A stretch of DNA of 58,845 nucleotides from an uncultured Chelatococcus sp. (GCA_937863995.1 CALMIK010000083.1:1-58845); one strand, 5' to 3'. Positions 28,650 through 37,727 are shown, numbered from the stretch's first letter. The notes: generated by a model from the sequence alone, not told the origin. Numbers and translations are program-made.

Positions 28650-30404
28650 TCAGCGTTCGCCGCTCAATTCCCGCCGGCGCTTGTCGAGTTCGAGCGCATA
28701 CCGGCGCAGCGCATAGGCCTCGGTCACATAGCCCAGCACCGCCCGGCATTGCGGATCGTCGACCACGGCGAGCGCCTCGGTTTCCGCCCGCTCGAAGGCT
28801 TCGAGGATCTGGTTGATGTTCTGGCGCGGCGTCAGGAACACCTCCGGTGCGTGGCGCAGCTCCCGCACCGCGCTCGTCTCCGCCGTCTCGTCATTGCCCA
28901 CGGAATGGACCTCGGCCACGATCACGAAGCCGACATACCCGCCCTCCTCGTCGAGCAGGAACACGCGTTCGGTCGAGCCGATGGGGAAGCGCTTGCGGAA
29001 GGCCGCCACCGTCATGTGCTCTCCGGCCGTGCGCGCCTCGCGGCGCATCAGCTTGACCACGGTGAGATCCTTCACCCAGCTGATGTCGAAGGCGCTGCGG
29101 ATGGCTTCGCCGCGCACGTGAAAGCGCCAGGTGGCGAACGAATAGCCGAATACGCGGCGCACGATCAGCGAGGCGATCACCGCCCCGATCATCACGCCGC
29201 TGGCGATCGCGATGTTGCCCGTCTGCTCGAACACGAGGAAGATCATGGTGATCGGCGCGCCGATCACCGCAGCCGCAACCGAGGCCATGCCGACGAGCGC
29301 GTAGACGATGCGGTCGACGGGAAGCTGCGGAAACAACGCCATGATGCCGAGCCCGACGAGATCGCCCAGCAGGATGCCGACGAACAGCGACGTGTGGAAA
29401 AGGCCGCCGCGAAATCCCGCCGCCACCGACAGCGACGCCGCCAGCACCTTGGCGGCGAAAAGGCCCAACAGCACCATGAAGCCGTGTGCATGGACGAGAT
29501 AGTACTGCATCGCCCCATGGCCCGCCCCGAGCACCGCCGGCGAATAGAGCGCCAGCACCGCGACGCCGAAGCCGCCCAGCGCCGGGCGCAGGAAATCCGG
29601 CAGTCCTGTGCGGCGCAGCGCGGCCTCGCCGGTGGTCGCCATCTTCATCATGCCGATGCCGACATAGCCCGCCACCACGCCGATGCCGACGAAGACGCCG
29701 ATGTCATAGGGCGAGAAATACAGGTCGATGTTCAGAAGCGGGCTCGACAGGTGCGGCGTGATCAGGTTCGCGATCGCGGGCGCGGTGAGCGCCGCGAGCA
29801 TCACGGGCGCGAGCGTCACCACGGCATAGGCGCCCAGCACAAGCTCGAACGCGTAGAACGCCCCCGCCATCGGCGCATCGAAGGCCGCCGCGATCCCCGC
29901 CGCCGCGCCGCAGGCGACGAGCGTGCGCAGGTCGGCACGGCGCAAGTTGAAGCGCTGCCCCAGCCACGACGCGATGCCCGCGCCCAGCTGCGTGTAGCCG
30001 GCCTCCATGCCGACCGCCGCTCCGCAACCGCTGGAAAGCACCGTGCCGCCGGTCAGCAGCACGCTGTCGGTGAGCGAGAGACGCCCGCCATAGAGTGCGT
30101 TGGCCTCGATGGGATCGACCACCTCGCGCTTGCGCCAGCGCCGCACGCCCCAGGTATAAAGGCCGACGACGAGGCCGCCGAAGATCAGCGCCGCGAAGAC
30201 GCGCAGCGGGTCGAGCACCGTCGATGCGCTGAGGTAGGCGTCCTTCGGCAGCCCGAAAAGCACTTCGTGCAGCCACTGGACCGCGTTGTGCGCCAGCGCC
30301 ACGCCGACACCGGCAACGACGCCGATGACGACGCCGAAAACCGACAGCGACAGCTCCTCCGCCCGCGCGAACGCCCTGATGCGCCACCACAGACCCTCAA
30401 GCAT
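28650..30404 (-). CDS. ClC family chloride channel with CBS domains
   Basis: 584 residues from ATG 30404 (MLEGLWWRIRAFARAEELSL); the frame is open to a TTG at 30461. It has ten or more membrane helices followed by a soluble C-terminal part (about 440-584) with two CBS-like motifs. ClC selectivity segments are altered but recognisable: SSGCG at 124-128 for GSGIP, and GMEAG at 132-136 for GREGP, which keeps the gating-type Glu134. The later GGIFAP-like segment reads GGLFHTS. It carries chloride or another anion through the inner membrane; channel or exchanger mode cannot be told. It lies divergent from metY. Confidence 0.88.
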   Translation of the reverse strand: MLEGLWWRIRAFARAEELSLSVFGVVIGVVAGVGVALAHNAVQWLHEVLFGLPKDAYLSASTVLDPLRVFAALIFGGLVVGLYTWGVRRWRKREVVDPIEANALYGGRLSLTDSVLLTGGTVLSSGCGAAVGMEAGYTQLGAGIASWLGQRFNLRRADLRTLVACGAAAGIAAAFDAPMAGAFYAFELVLGAYAVVTLAPVMLAALTAPAIANLITPHLSSPLLNIDLYFSPYDIGVFVGIGVVAGYVGIGMMKMATTGEAALRRTGLPDFLRPALGGFGVAVLALYSPAVLGAGHGAMQYYLVHAHGFMVLLGLFAAKVLAASLSVAAGFRGGLFHTSLFVGILLGDLVGLGIMALFPQLPVDRIVYALVGMASVAAAVIGAPITMIFLVFEQTGNIAIASGVMIGAVIASLIVRRVFGYSFATWRFHVRGEAIRSAFDISWVKDLTVVKLMRREARTAGEHMTVAAFRKRFPIGSTERVFLLDEEGGYVGFVIVAEVHSVGNDETAETSAVRELRHAPEVFLTPRQNINQILEAFERAETEALAVVDDPQCRAVLGYVTEAYALRRYALELDKRRRELSGER

Positions 30405-30776
30405 GGCAGGCTGTCCCAAACATCTCGGGGATAACTCCGGCGGCAAGGACTTCGGCTTCAAAGGACTTCGGCTTCAACGGTGCAGCACGGTCGTATCCCG
30501 TGGTCCTCCGCCGGTCAATCGCATGCCGGTGCAGGGCGGAACGGCGTCGGGCGGGAAGCGGACTATTGACCAAACGATGCGTTCGTTATATCGAATTATG
30601 ACGATGCCGATTGACGATCCCGCAGCCGCTGGAGACTATCGGCGAGCGGTAGTCGACGGCAAGGGGGAACCGGCCGGAGGCGCACCGCAAGATATTCATC
30701 CTTACAGGTTTTTGCCTGCCACGTTATTGCCCCAACCTGTCCCCGCGCTGTCGCTGTCTGGTGGAGAAAAGCGATC
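30405..30776. other. Divergent region between ClC channel and metY
   Basis: No gene. It includes the TTG-started extension of the ClC frame and the metY leader, which ends GGTGGAGAAAAGCGATC before ATG 30777. I looked for a SAM-II riboswitch, common before met genes in this class. Only the fragment GCCACGTTA is present, without the paired GCTAAA half, so I do not call one. Confidence 0.35.
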
Positions 30777-32060
30777 ATGTCATCCGACTGTAGAAACCGT
30801 TTCGCGACCCTTGCCGTGCACGCCGGCGCCGCTCCCGATCCCGCCACCGGCGCGCGGGTCACGCCGCTTTATCTCTCCAACGGCTTCGCCTTCGAGACGC
30901 CCGAGGCGGCTTCCGACATCTTTGCGCTGCGCAAGAGCGGCTATTCCTACGGGCGCGGCGGCAACCCCACCGGCGCGGTGCTGGAAAAGCGCATCGCCAC
31001 GCTGGAGGGCGGCACCAACGCCGTCACCATCGCTTCCGGCCAGTCGGCGCTGCTCGTCATCCTGCTCACGCTGCTGCAATCGGGCGACGAATACGTCTCC
31101 GCCAACCGGCTTTTCGGCGGCTCGCTCGGGCTGATGCGCCGCCTCGAGGAGCGCCACCAGCTCAAGGTCACCTTCGCCAACCCGCTGGACCTCGCCAGCT
31201 TCGAAAAGGCCGTGACCGAAAAAACCAAGGCCATCGTGATCGAATCGATCGTCAACCCGTCAGGCGACGTGGTCGATCTCGCCGCGATCTCGGACATCGC
31301 CAAGCGGCACAACATCCCGCTCGTCGTCGACAACACGCTGGCGACGCCCTACCTGCTGCGCCCCATCGAATACGGCGCGGACATCGTCTTTCACTCGCTG
31401 TCGAAGTTCATCGGCGGCCATGGACAGGTAATCGGCGGCATCATCGTCGACGGCGGCTCGTTCAACTGGGCCGGCGACAAGCGCTATCCGCTGCTGTCCG
31501 AGCCGTGGGAGGATTATGGCGGCGTGGTGTTGGCGGAAAAATTCCCGCAGACCGCCTTCGGCGTCGCCTCGCGCGTTTACGGCATGCGCGACCTCGGGCC
31601 GGGCCTGTCGCCGTTCAACGCCTTTCTGGCGCTCACCGGCACGGAAACGCTGCACCTGCGCATGCCCCGCCACGTCTCCAACGCGCAGGCGGTGGCGCGC
31701 CATCTCGCCCGCCACAAGGCGGTCGCGGATGTCAGCTACCCGGGCCTTGAGAACCACCCCAATCACCCGCTGGTCAAGCGCTACACGCCCGAGGGGCCGG
31801 GCGCCGTGTTCACGGTGCGGCTGAAGGGCGGCGAGGCGGCGGTTAAGCGCCTCATCAGCGGTTTGAAGGTGATTTCGCATCTGGCGAACATCGGCGAGAC
31901 GCGCTCGCTCATCATCCATCCCGCCAGCACCACCCACCGCAACATGGTGCCGGAGGAGCGCCTCGCGGCCGGACTGGGGCCGGACGTGGTGCGCCTGTCC
32001 ATCGGCCTCGAGGACGCCCAGGACCTGATCGACGACCTCGATCAGGCGCTCAGGGACTGA
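30777..32060 (+). CDS. metY: O-acetylhomoserine sulfhydrylase (aminocarboxypropyltransferase)
   Basis: 427 residues. A Cys/Met metabolism PLP enzyme: YGRGGNPTGAVLEKRIATLE, the IASGQSA phosphate loop, VVDNTLATPY, and the PLP lysine Lys210 in SLSKFIGGHG. The 427-residue length with the large insertion after the lysine (FNWAGDKRYPLLSEP...) and LANIGETRSLIIHPASTTH point to the MetY branch and not MetB or MetZ. It makes homocysteine (or methionine, with methanethiol) from O-acetylhomoserine and sulfide. It is a single gene, followed by a mosaic repeat. Confidence 0.9.
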   Translation: MSSDCRNRFATLAVHAGAAPDPATGARVTPLYLSNGFAFETPEAASDIFALRKSGYSYGRGGNPTGAVLEKRIATLEGGTNAVTIASGQSALLVILLTLLQSGDEYVSANRLFGGSLGLMRRLEERHQLKVTFANPLDLASFEKAVTEKTKAIVIESIVNPSGDVVDLAAISDIAKRHNIPLVVDNTLATPYLLRPIEYGADIVFHSLSKFIGGHGQVIGGIIVDGGSFNWAGDKRYPLLSEPWEDYGGVVLAEKFPQTAFGVASRVYGMRDLGPGLSPFNAFLALTGTETLHLRMPRHVSNAQAVARHLARHKAVADVSYPGLENHPNHPLVKRYTPEGPGAVFTVRLKGGEAAVKRLISGLKVISHLANIGETRSLIIHPASTTHRNMVPEERLAAGLGPDVVRLSIGLEDAQDLIDDLDQALRD

Positions 32061-32066
32061 CGACGC

Positions 32067-32095
32067 TTAAAGCATTTTTGCTTGAAAACGCTTTA
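32067..32095. repeat. Palindromic mosaic repeat (copy 6), supplies the XRE stop
   Basis: TTAAAGCATTTTTGCTTGAA followed by AACGCTTTA is a shortened version of copy 5. The final TTA (32093-32095) is the stop codon of the XRE gene on the minus strand. Confidence 0.55.
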
Positions 32096-32323
32096 GGAAG
32101 CGCGTTCTTTCTCCGGCGGCGTCAAAAGCGCCGCCGGCGTCGTTTCGAGATGGTCCGCAAGCGCGGCAATCAGCGTCAGCGAGGGATTGCGCCGGGCGCG
32201 CTCGATGCCGCTGATGTATGTGCGGTCGATACCGGCGTCGAGGGCGAGCGCCTCCTGCGACAGCCCGAGCGCCTTGCGCGCATCTTTCACGTTCTCCGCA
32301 AGGACTTTTTTATAGTCGGGCAT
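32093..32323 (-). CDS. XRE family helix-turn-helix regulator
   Basis: 76 residues, a single HTH_3/Cro-C1 domain: NVKDARKALGLSQEALALDA (helix 1-2), then GIDRTYISGIERARRNPSLT (recognition helix and the conserved ISGIERG-like turn), then a short helical end. There is no sensor or dimerisation domain, so it probably dimerises through the HTH fold. It is divergent from a small membrane-protein gene, and the 93 bases between them carry two palindromes that are likely its operators. Self-regulation is inferred. Its stop codon is provided by a repeat. Confidence 0.9.
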   Translation of the reverse strand: MPDYKKVLAENVKDARKALGLSQEALALDAGIDRTYISGIERARRNPSLTLIAALADHLETTPAALLTPPEKERAS

Positions 32324-32341
32324 GCGCTCATAGCGCCGAAA

Positions 32342-32415
32342 TGTAGACCAACCGTCTACAGACTCATCGTCACATCGGGAGTGCGCTTTCTTGCGATGTC
32401 GATTATAGTCGACAT
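32342..32415. promoter_or_regulatory. Paired palindromic operators between XRE and membrane-protein genes
   Basis: Two perfect dyads of the same type: TGTAGAC-N5-GTCTACA (32342-32360) and ATGTCGA-N6-TCGACAT (32396-32415). Both read TGTNGA...TCNACA. One lies near the XRE start and one ends 1 base before the ATG of the divergent gene. Confidence 0.6.
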
Positions 32416-32416
32416 T

Positions 32417-32773
32417 ATGAGCAATATGGAAACGGTGATCCTATGGGCTTGCGTTGCGAACGCCATATGGGGTGGAGTGGCAGTTGTGGGGCTGCTGTTC
32501 CTAAGCGAAAGGCGCGACCGAGGGAGAGAGCCAACCGAGGACGATGTAAGGCATGCCCTTCAGCTATATCGCGCGTTCTATGGCGAAGGGGCCTACAGGA
32601 TAATTGGCGACCATATGCTTGCCGCCTCCTTTGCGCCGGATGGCAGGCATCGCCGCTTCCTAAGACGCGTTGCGGCAGAACTTCTCGGGCCACAGACTGA
32701 CCACGTCATCCCCGCAGCGTCATCCGCGCCGGCGACATCATGCGCCGATGCGCCACCGCGTGGCCCAGTATGA
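32417..32773 (+). CDS. Small membrane-anchored hypothetical protein
   Basis: 118 residues from ATG 32417 (MSNMETVILWACVANAIWGG); an upstream ATG at 32396 lies inside the operator dyad and is less likely. There is one membrane helix (about 4-25), a basic-acidic linker RRDRGREPTEDD, then a helical domain (VRHALQLYRAFYGEGAYRII ... FLRRVAAELLG) facing the cytoplasm if the positive-inside rule holds. I do not recognise it. Divergent pairing with the XRE regulator suggests it is the regulated partner. Its last 68 bases overlap the 3' end of the heme A synthase gene on the other strand. Confidence 0.55.
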   Translation: MSNMETVILWACVANAIWGGVAVVGLLFLSERRDRGREPTEDDVRHALQLYRAFYGEGAYRIIGDHMLAASFAPDGRHRRFLRRVAAELLGPQTDHVIPAASSAPATSCADAPPRGPV

Positions 32774-33797
32774 GCACCGCCATCGCCTGATGCAGCAGCG
32801 CGGCCCACAGCGGCGCGACCAGCAGCAGCGTCATGATGCCAATGCCCGCCTGCCCGACGACGATCAGCGCCAGCACCCGCGCCATGCGCGCCGTCTTGGT
32901 TCCGGGCGCGGCGCGGCGCGCATCCCATGCGTGCCAGACCGCCAGCGCCAGCAGCAGGTAGGCGCCGACGCGGTGGTTGAACTGCACCAGCGCGATGGAT
33001 TCGACGAGGTTGCGCCACCATGGCGACTGCGGCAGCAGCGTGAAGGTTTCGGGCACGAGGCGGCCGTCCATCAGCGGCCACGTGTTGAACGACAGCCCGG
33101 CGCCAAGCCCGGCGACCAGCGCGCCGAGCGCGATCTGGGCGAGCAGGGCCGCGATCAGCACCGTCGCCGTCGTCCGCAGGCGCGGCGCGGGAACCGGCGC
33201 GGCATCGCGCCGGGGCTGGCGCAGGCCGACCATGATCCACGCCACCGCCACGAACAGCCCGCAAGCGGCGACGAGATGCAGCATCAGCTTGATTGGCGCG
33301 ACCGCCGTCATGCCCGGCGTGAGGCCGGAAGCGACCATGATCCAGCCGATGCCGCCCTGTGCGCCGCCAAGCAGCCCGATAAACAGGAGGCTCGCCAGAA
33401 ACCGCCCCCGCACCACGCCGCGCGCCGCGAACCACAGCAGCGGCAGCATGTAGACCAGCCCGATGAGCCGCCCGAGCTGCCGGTGCCCCCACTCCCACAG
33501 GTAGATGAACTGGAACTCGCCCAGCGACATACCGTGGTTGAGAAGCTGGTATTGCGGCGTGGCGCGGTACTTGTCGAACTCGACGAGCCAAGCGGCTTCG
33601 CTGAATGGCAGCAGCGCGCCGGTCACCGGCCGCCATTCGGTGATGGACAGGCCGGAGCCCGTGAGCCGCGTGGCGCCGCCCACGATGACCATCAGCACGA
33701 TCAGCGCTGCGACGGCCGAAAGCCAGATCCGCACCAGGCGGCGATCGGCCTCGGACGAGGCGGGAGCGGCGGGAGAGGCAAGGACGTGTGCGGTCAT
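32706..33797 (-). CDS. ctaA: Heme A synthase (CtaA/Cox15)
   Basis: 363 residues with eight membrane helices in two similar four-helix halves. Family motifs: GGATRLTGSGLSITEW...P at 40-56, the haem-ligand His in NHGMSLGEFQFIYLWEWGHR (about 87-106), and in the second half FNTWPLMDG with FNHRVGAY and LLHQAMAVL. It oxidises the C8 methyl of haem O to the formyl of haem A for aa3-type cytochrome oxidase in the inner membrane. The 3' end overlaps the small membrane-protein gene. DUF2842 lies divergently at its 5' side. Confidence 0.95.
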   Translation of the reverse strand: MTAHVLASPAAPASSEADRRLVRIWLSAVAALIVLMVIVGGATRLTGSGLSITEWRPVTGALLPFSEAAWLVEFDKYRATPQYQLLNHGMSLGEFQFIYLWEWGHRQLGRLIGLVYMLPLLWFAARGVVRGRFLASLLFIGLLGGAQGGIGWIMVASGLTPGMTAVAPIKLMLHLVAACGLFVAVAWIMVGLRQPRRDAAPVPAPRLRTTATVLIAALLAQIALGALVAGLGAGLSFNTWPLMDGRLVPETFTLLPQSPWWRNLVESIALVQFNHRVGAYLLLALAVWHAWDARRAAPGTKTARMARVLALIVVGQAGIGIMTLLLVAPLWAALLHQAMAVLILGHAVAHRRMMSPARMTLRG

Positions 33798-33948
33798 CGG
33801 TGCGGACGGTTTCCGGTAGCGGCCTTGACGGCGGCGCGATTACGGGTATCGATCGGGCCATTCATAATGCGCCGCGCCTGCCGGTGCAAACCTGCCGGGG
33901 CGCGACGGGACGCCGCGCCGGCGCAGCGAAGGGAGCGGACGGAGACTC

Positions 33949-34167
33949 ATGAAGCGGCGCACACGCAAGTTCATCGGCACGATCGTCATCATGACGTTCT
34001 GCATTTTCTACGCGCTGCTCATCATGGCGTTCGCCCATTCGCGTGTGCCGGATCTGCCGCGCCTGGTGCAGCTGCTGTTCTATGTCGTGTTCGGTCTGGG
34101 ATGGATCGTGCCGCTGATCCCGCTCATCCGCTGGATGGAAAAGACCGCGCCGGACGAACGGGCGTGA
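33949..34167 (+). CDS. DUF2842 membrane protein
   Basis: 72 residues, MKRRTRKFIGTIVIMTFCIF. Two membrane helices (about 9-29 and 40-60) are separated by a short loop (HSRVPDLPR). The basic start and the PLIRWMEK end match DUF2842, small alphaproteobacterial inner-membrane proteins of unknown role. GGGAGCGGACGGAG precedes the start. It stands next to ctaA, but no functional link is shown. Confidence 0.85.
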   Translation: MKRRTRKFIGTIVIMTFCIFYALLIMAFAHSRVPDLPRLVQLLFYVVFGLGWIVPLIPLIRWMEKTAPDERA

Positions 34168-34170
34168 GAA

Positions 34171-36225
34171 TCAGCCTCCCAATCCCACGACGATGTTGAC
34201 GACGCCCTTTTCGCGCAGCGCCTCGTAAGCCGAAAAGGTCGGGAAATCGACGCCGTCCCCCGCTGCCGCCAGCACCACCCCCTGGGCGCGCGCCAGCAGC
34301 TTCTCTCCAAGCGGCCCGCCCGCTACGGGCACGTTCTCGATGATCCAGTCATAGGTCTGATCGAGCGCCGCCAGCGCCAGCAGCATCGTGTCGCCGGGCG
34401 TCTCGGCCGAGAGCGCCGCGCGCCCGTGCGCGATATGATGCAGCCGCGATCCCGGCTCGCGGGTGATGATCTCCGAAAACGACGCCGTGCCCGCGACCAG
34501 ATCGGCAAATCCCGACGTTTCACCCGGCGTCACCAGATCGAGCAGCACGACGCGCTCGCTCCGGGCAAGATGGCGCGCCAGCGCCCGCGCGACGGCGGCG
34601 GACACGCTGTCGTCTCCCGCCCCGATCACCGCCAGATGCCGACCGCCCTCCGCGCGCGGGGCGATGGCAAGCCGTGTCAGCAGTGACTCCAGCGCATTGC
34701 CGCCCGTTTCCGCCACCCGCACCGAAACGAGCGGCGATCCCGCTGCCGGCAATGGCGCGGGCGCAACCGCAATCGCAGCCGGAGAGGACACGGGCGAAGA
34801 CGTTTCCACGTCCCCGCTTCGGGCAGGAATGCCCGGATCGGCAATGGACGTGGCGGAAGCCGCGCGGCCGATGTCGACCCCGCCGCGCCCCTGCCGCCTG
34901 CGCCCGACGATCCCCCATGCGGCAGCGCCGGCGAGCAGCGCCGCCACGACACCCGCAACAGCCGGATACACCGGATCGCGCTGCTGCGGCGCTTCGGCGA
35001 TCGTCAGCACGCGCGCGGCAGACGCCCCGAAACGGACCCGCTCCGCTTCGTCGTGCAGCCGCTCGCGCGCCAGTCCCAACCTGTCGCGCGCCTCGGAGAC
35101 CGCATGGTCGAGGCCACTCTGGCGGCGGTCGTTGTCGGCGGCGGCGGCGGCGATGGCCTGCCGCAAATGGATCGCACCCTCGAGTTCGGCGATGCGGCGG
35201 TCGAGATGTCCGCGCTCCCTCTCCAGCCAGTCGCGGGCGGAACCGCTCGCAGCCTCGATCTGGCTGTCGAGGTCGTCCGCGCGCGCGGCGAGCGCCCGCA
35301 CGCGCCAGTCGCGCGCCTCGCGGATGCGCCGCTCGGCGGCGAGGTCGGCGCGCAACGTCAGGCGCTGCTCTACCAGATGGCGCAGCAGATGCGCGCCTTC
35401 AGAGGGAACATCGAACAGATCGCCCGATCCACGCAGGTTCTCAACCGACAGGAGACGGCGCGCGATGGCGTCCCGTTCGATGGCGAGCGCGGCGCGTTCC
35501 GCCACAAGCAGCGCGAGATCGCCTACCGCCGCCTGCGCCCGGCGGGCGGTATCGGACGCAGCCGGATCGGCGCGGAACGCCGCCGAGCGGTCGAGGGCCT
35601 GGCTCAACGCCTCCTGCGCCCGCGCCACACCCTCCACCGCGCCGGCAAGCGCCTGGTCGCGCTCGGTCACGGCGGCGGCGCGCCGCTCCAGATATACTTT
35701 TGCCGTCTCGTTGGCGGCCATCGCCGCGACGTCCGCCGAACCGGCCGCAACCCCGATGACCAGCACGCCCGCGCCGTCGCGCGGTTCCAGATCGAGGGCG
35801 TTGCGATACGCTTCCAGGGCCCGCTCGTCGGCGCTGGCCAAGGGGCGGGCCGATGGCAGCGGCGCCGATTCCAGCCAGCGGGCCACGCCGGACGAAACGG
35901 CGAGCGCGTGGAAAGGCGACGCGCCGACTTTCGCGGCAGCATCGGGGCCAAGGCGGCCAACGACCTCACGCGCCAGATCGGGAGAGGCGATGATCGCCGC
36001 CGCGGCGGAAGGGCTATCGCCCACCGGCGCGAGCCCCCGCCCCTCACTGAGCGCCAGCGTCGCGCGGGCGGTATAGATGTCGGGCATGAGGGAAGCCGCG
36101 AGCCCCCCCGCGAGTACGGCGGCGCTCGCCACCGCGAGCCATCGGACAACGCAGCCGGCCACGCGCGCGCCGCCCGGACCACGGACGGCCGGGGCGGCGT
36201 GAAGAGCTCCCGACGACTGCTGCAT
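34171..36225 (-). CDS. Polysaccharide co-polymerase with degenerate tyrosine-kinase-like domain
   Basis: 684 residues. A Wzz-like architecture: N-terminal membrane helix (VVRWLAVASAAVLAGGLAASL, about 26-46), a long periplasmic part with coiled coils (about 180-400, ERDQALAGAVEGVARAQEAL and later heptads), a second helix near 420-440 (AVAGVVAALLAGAAAWGIV), then a cytoplasmic Rossmann-like domain from about 520. In active BY-kinases that domain has Walker A GxxGxGKT. Here it reads HLAVIGAGDDSVSAAVARAL, without Lys-Thr, and there is no C-terminal Tyr cluster. It probably sets polysaccharide chain length or couples export without phosphorylating itself. No polymer genes adjoin it. Confidence 0.75.
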   Translation of the reverse strand: MQQSSGALHAAPAVRGPGGARVAGCVVRWLAVASAAVLAGGLAASLMPDIYTARATLALSEGRGLAPVGDSPSAAAAIIASPDLAREVVGRLGPDAAAKVGASPFHALAVSSGVARWLESAPLPSARPLASADERALEAYRNALDLEPRDGAGVLVIGVAAGSADVAAMAANETAKVYLERRAAAVTERDQALAGAVEGVARAQEALSQALDRSAAFRADPAASDTARRAQAAVGDLALLVAERAALAIERDAIARRLLSVENLRGSGDLFDVPSEGAHLLRHLVEQRLTLRADLAAERRIREARDWRVRALAARADDLDSQIEAASGSARDWLERERGHLDRRIAELEGAIHLRQAIAAAAADNDRRQSGLDHAVSEARDRLGLARERLHDEAERVRFGASAARVLTIAEAPQQRDPVYPAVAGVVAALLAGAAAWGIVGRRRQGRGGVDIGRAASATSIADPGIPARSGDVETSSPVSSPAAIAVAPAPLPAAGSPLVSVRVAETGGNALESLLTRLAIAPRAEGGRHLAVIGAGDDSVSAAVARALARHLARSERVVLLDLVTPGETSGFADLVAGTASFSEIITREPGSRLHHIAHGRAALSAETPGDTMLLALAALDQTYDWIIENVPVAGGPLGEKLLARAQGVVLAAAGDGVDFPTFSAYEALREKGVVNIVVGLGG

Positions 36226-36397
36226 GACTCAACTCACCCGTGACATCCGACGGCGGGGCCGGCATTCGCGTTCCCTGCCCCGGCGGGGCTTCGCGGCGCG
36301 CGAGAGCGCGGCCACGAGGGTCATGTCACGAGAAAACAGCGTTAAGGTTGAGGTCCGGTTAACGGTGCGAATAAGTGCGCAACATACTGTAGCTCAT

Positions 36398-36429
36398 AAA
36401 AAAAGCCCCGGCGCTGATGCGCCGGGGCT
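36398..36429 (-). terminator. Rho-independent terminator of the porin gene
   Basis: Perfect 11-base stem AGCCCCGGCGC/GCGCCGGGGCT (36404-36414 and 36419-36429), followed on the minus strand by seven T (36398-36404). Confidence 0.92.
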
Positions 36430-36452
36430 CCTCGGGAGACGATGGTCGAGGA

Positions 36453-37727
36453 TCAGAAGTCGCGCTGCACGCGCAGACGGGTCTGGATCTGGTCTTCCGA
36501 ACGCTTCACGTAGTAGGCCTGGTTGAAGTCAACCGGGTTGAAGCGGCTGCGCTCCAGACGGCCGTACAGCACTTCCACACCGATGTCGAAGTTGCGGACC
36601 GGCGACCAGATCAGAGCCGTACCGGCCTTCCACACCTGGAAGTCGCGGTAGTTGGCGTTGGCGAACTTGACCGACGAGTTGTAGTTGGCGTCGGTGTAAG
36701 AACCCCACAGGGTCGAACGCAGGCCGGGGGTCCAGTAGTGGACGCCAGCAGCCGTCAGGTTCCAGCCCGTGGTCTTCTTGAGGCTGCCGTTGACGATGTA
36801 CGCGTCGGTGATCGAGTTGGTGACGCGGCCGACCGTCGTGCTGCTGTTCAGGCCGAGGTAGTTCAGAGCGCCGTCTGCGTAAGCAGCCTGCAGCCACAGA
36901 ACGTCACCCGCGCCGAGCGCCGGGATCTTCACCTTCACGCCACCCTGCACGGCCCAGCCGTACTCGGTGTCGACGCGCTGGCCCCACTGGCCGTACAGCT
37001 GGTAGGAATTGAGCTGGTGCAGGGCACCCGAGAGCTGGGCGGAGCCCCAGTCCTGGTCGACCTTCAGGTTGGCGACGATGTCCGGAACGCGCTGGCCGCC
37101 CGAGTAGTACACGGTCGGAGCGAGCTGACGGGTGTTGCGATCTTCAACCGAGAGCGAGGCCGAGAAGCCGCCACCAAAAGTCGCCGTGTAGGCGAACAGG
37201 TTGATGTTGGTATCCGAACCGGGCGAACCGGCGAAGTCACCCCAGTTGATGTCGGAGGCGTAGAAGTCGAAGAACGACTGCGTGCGACCGGCGGTGAAGC
37301 CCGCGAACTGGATGAACGCGCGGTCGAGCAGGGCGCCCGTGCTGGAACCGACCGGACCGCCGGTGTTGCGGTCGATCTGGTAGCGGATGAAGGCGCGGAC
37401 CGTGCCGTAATCGGTGGGCGTGCGGACGTCGACGTCCAGACGGCCACGAGCGCGGAAGCCGATAGCGTCCTGCTGGCGGCCGTTGCCGACGCCGGTCAGG
37501 TTGGTGTTCTTCGGCTCGCCGTAAACGGCTTCAGCGCGAACGCGGCCACCGATGCGGATGCAGGTATCCGTGCCGGGAACGTAGAAAAATCCGGTGCCGT
37601 GCGTGCCGCAAACGCGGACGTATTCGACAGGTTCTGCCTTCGTGATGGGAAGATCCGCAGCCTGAGCGCCAGTAACGGCGGCAAAGCCAGCTGCGGTTCC
37701 AAGGAGAAGGCTCTTCGCGAGCTTCAT
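36453..37727 (-). CDS. Porin, Porin_2 family
   Basis: 424 residues from ATG 37727, with GGAGG 9 bases upstream. The frame is open to 37844, but the signal peptide starts here: MKLAKSLLLGTAAGFAAVTG, with cleavage after AQA before ADLPITKAEP. The alphaproteobacterial porin hallmarks follow: VEYVRVCGTHGTGFFYVPGT, CIRIGGRVRAE, then alternating beta strands to a C-terminal Phe (QTRLRVQRDF), the outer-membrane insertion signal. It forms a 16-strand trimeric channel for small solutes. Codon use is strongly biased, as expected for a very abundant protein. A strong terminator follows. Confidence 0.95.
   Translation of the reverse strand: MKLAKSLLLGTAAGFAAVTGAQAADLPITKAEPVEYVRVCGTHGTGFFYVPGTDTCIRIGGRVRAEAVYGEPKNTNLTGVGNGRQQDAIGFRARGRLDVDVRTPTDYGTVRAFIRYQIDRNTGGPVGSSTGALLDRAFIQFAGFTAGRTQSFFDFYASDINWGDFAGSPGSDTNINLFAYTATFGGGFSASLSVEDRNTRQLAPTVYYSGGQRVPDIVANLKVDQDWGSAQLSGALHQLNSYQLYGQWGQRVDTEYGWAVQGGVKVKIPALGAGDVLWLQAAYADGALNYLGLNSSTTVGRVTNSITDAYIVNGSLKKTTGWNLTAAGVHYWTPGLRSTLWGSYTDANYNSSVKFANANYRDFQVWKAGTALIWSPVRNFDIGVEVLYGRLERSRFNPVDFNQAYYVKRSEDQIQTRLRVQRDF

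Noticed and set aside
30660..30776. SAM-II-like riboswitch before metY
   Set aside because: Only GCCACGTTA resembles the consensus. The pairing strands and the GCTAAA half are not there.
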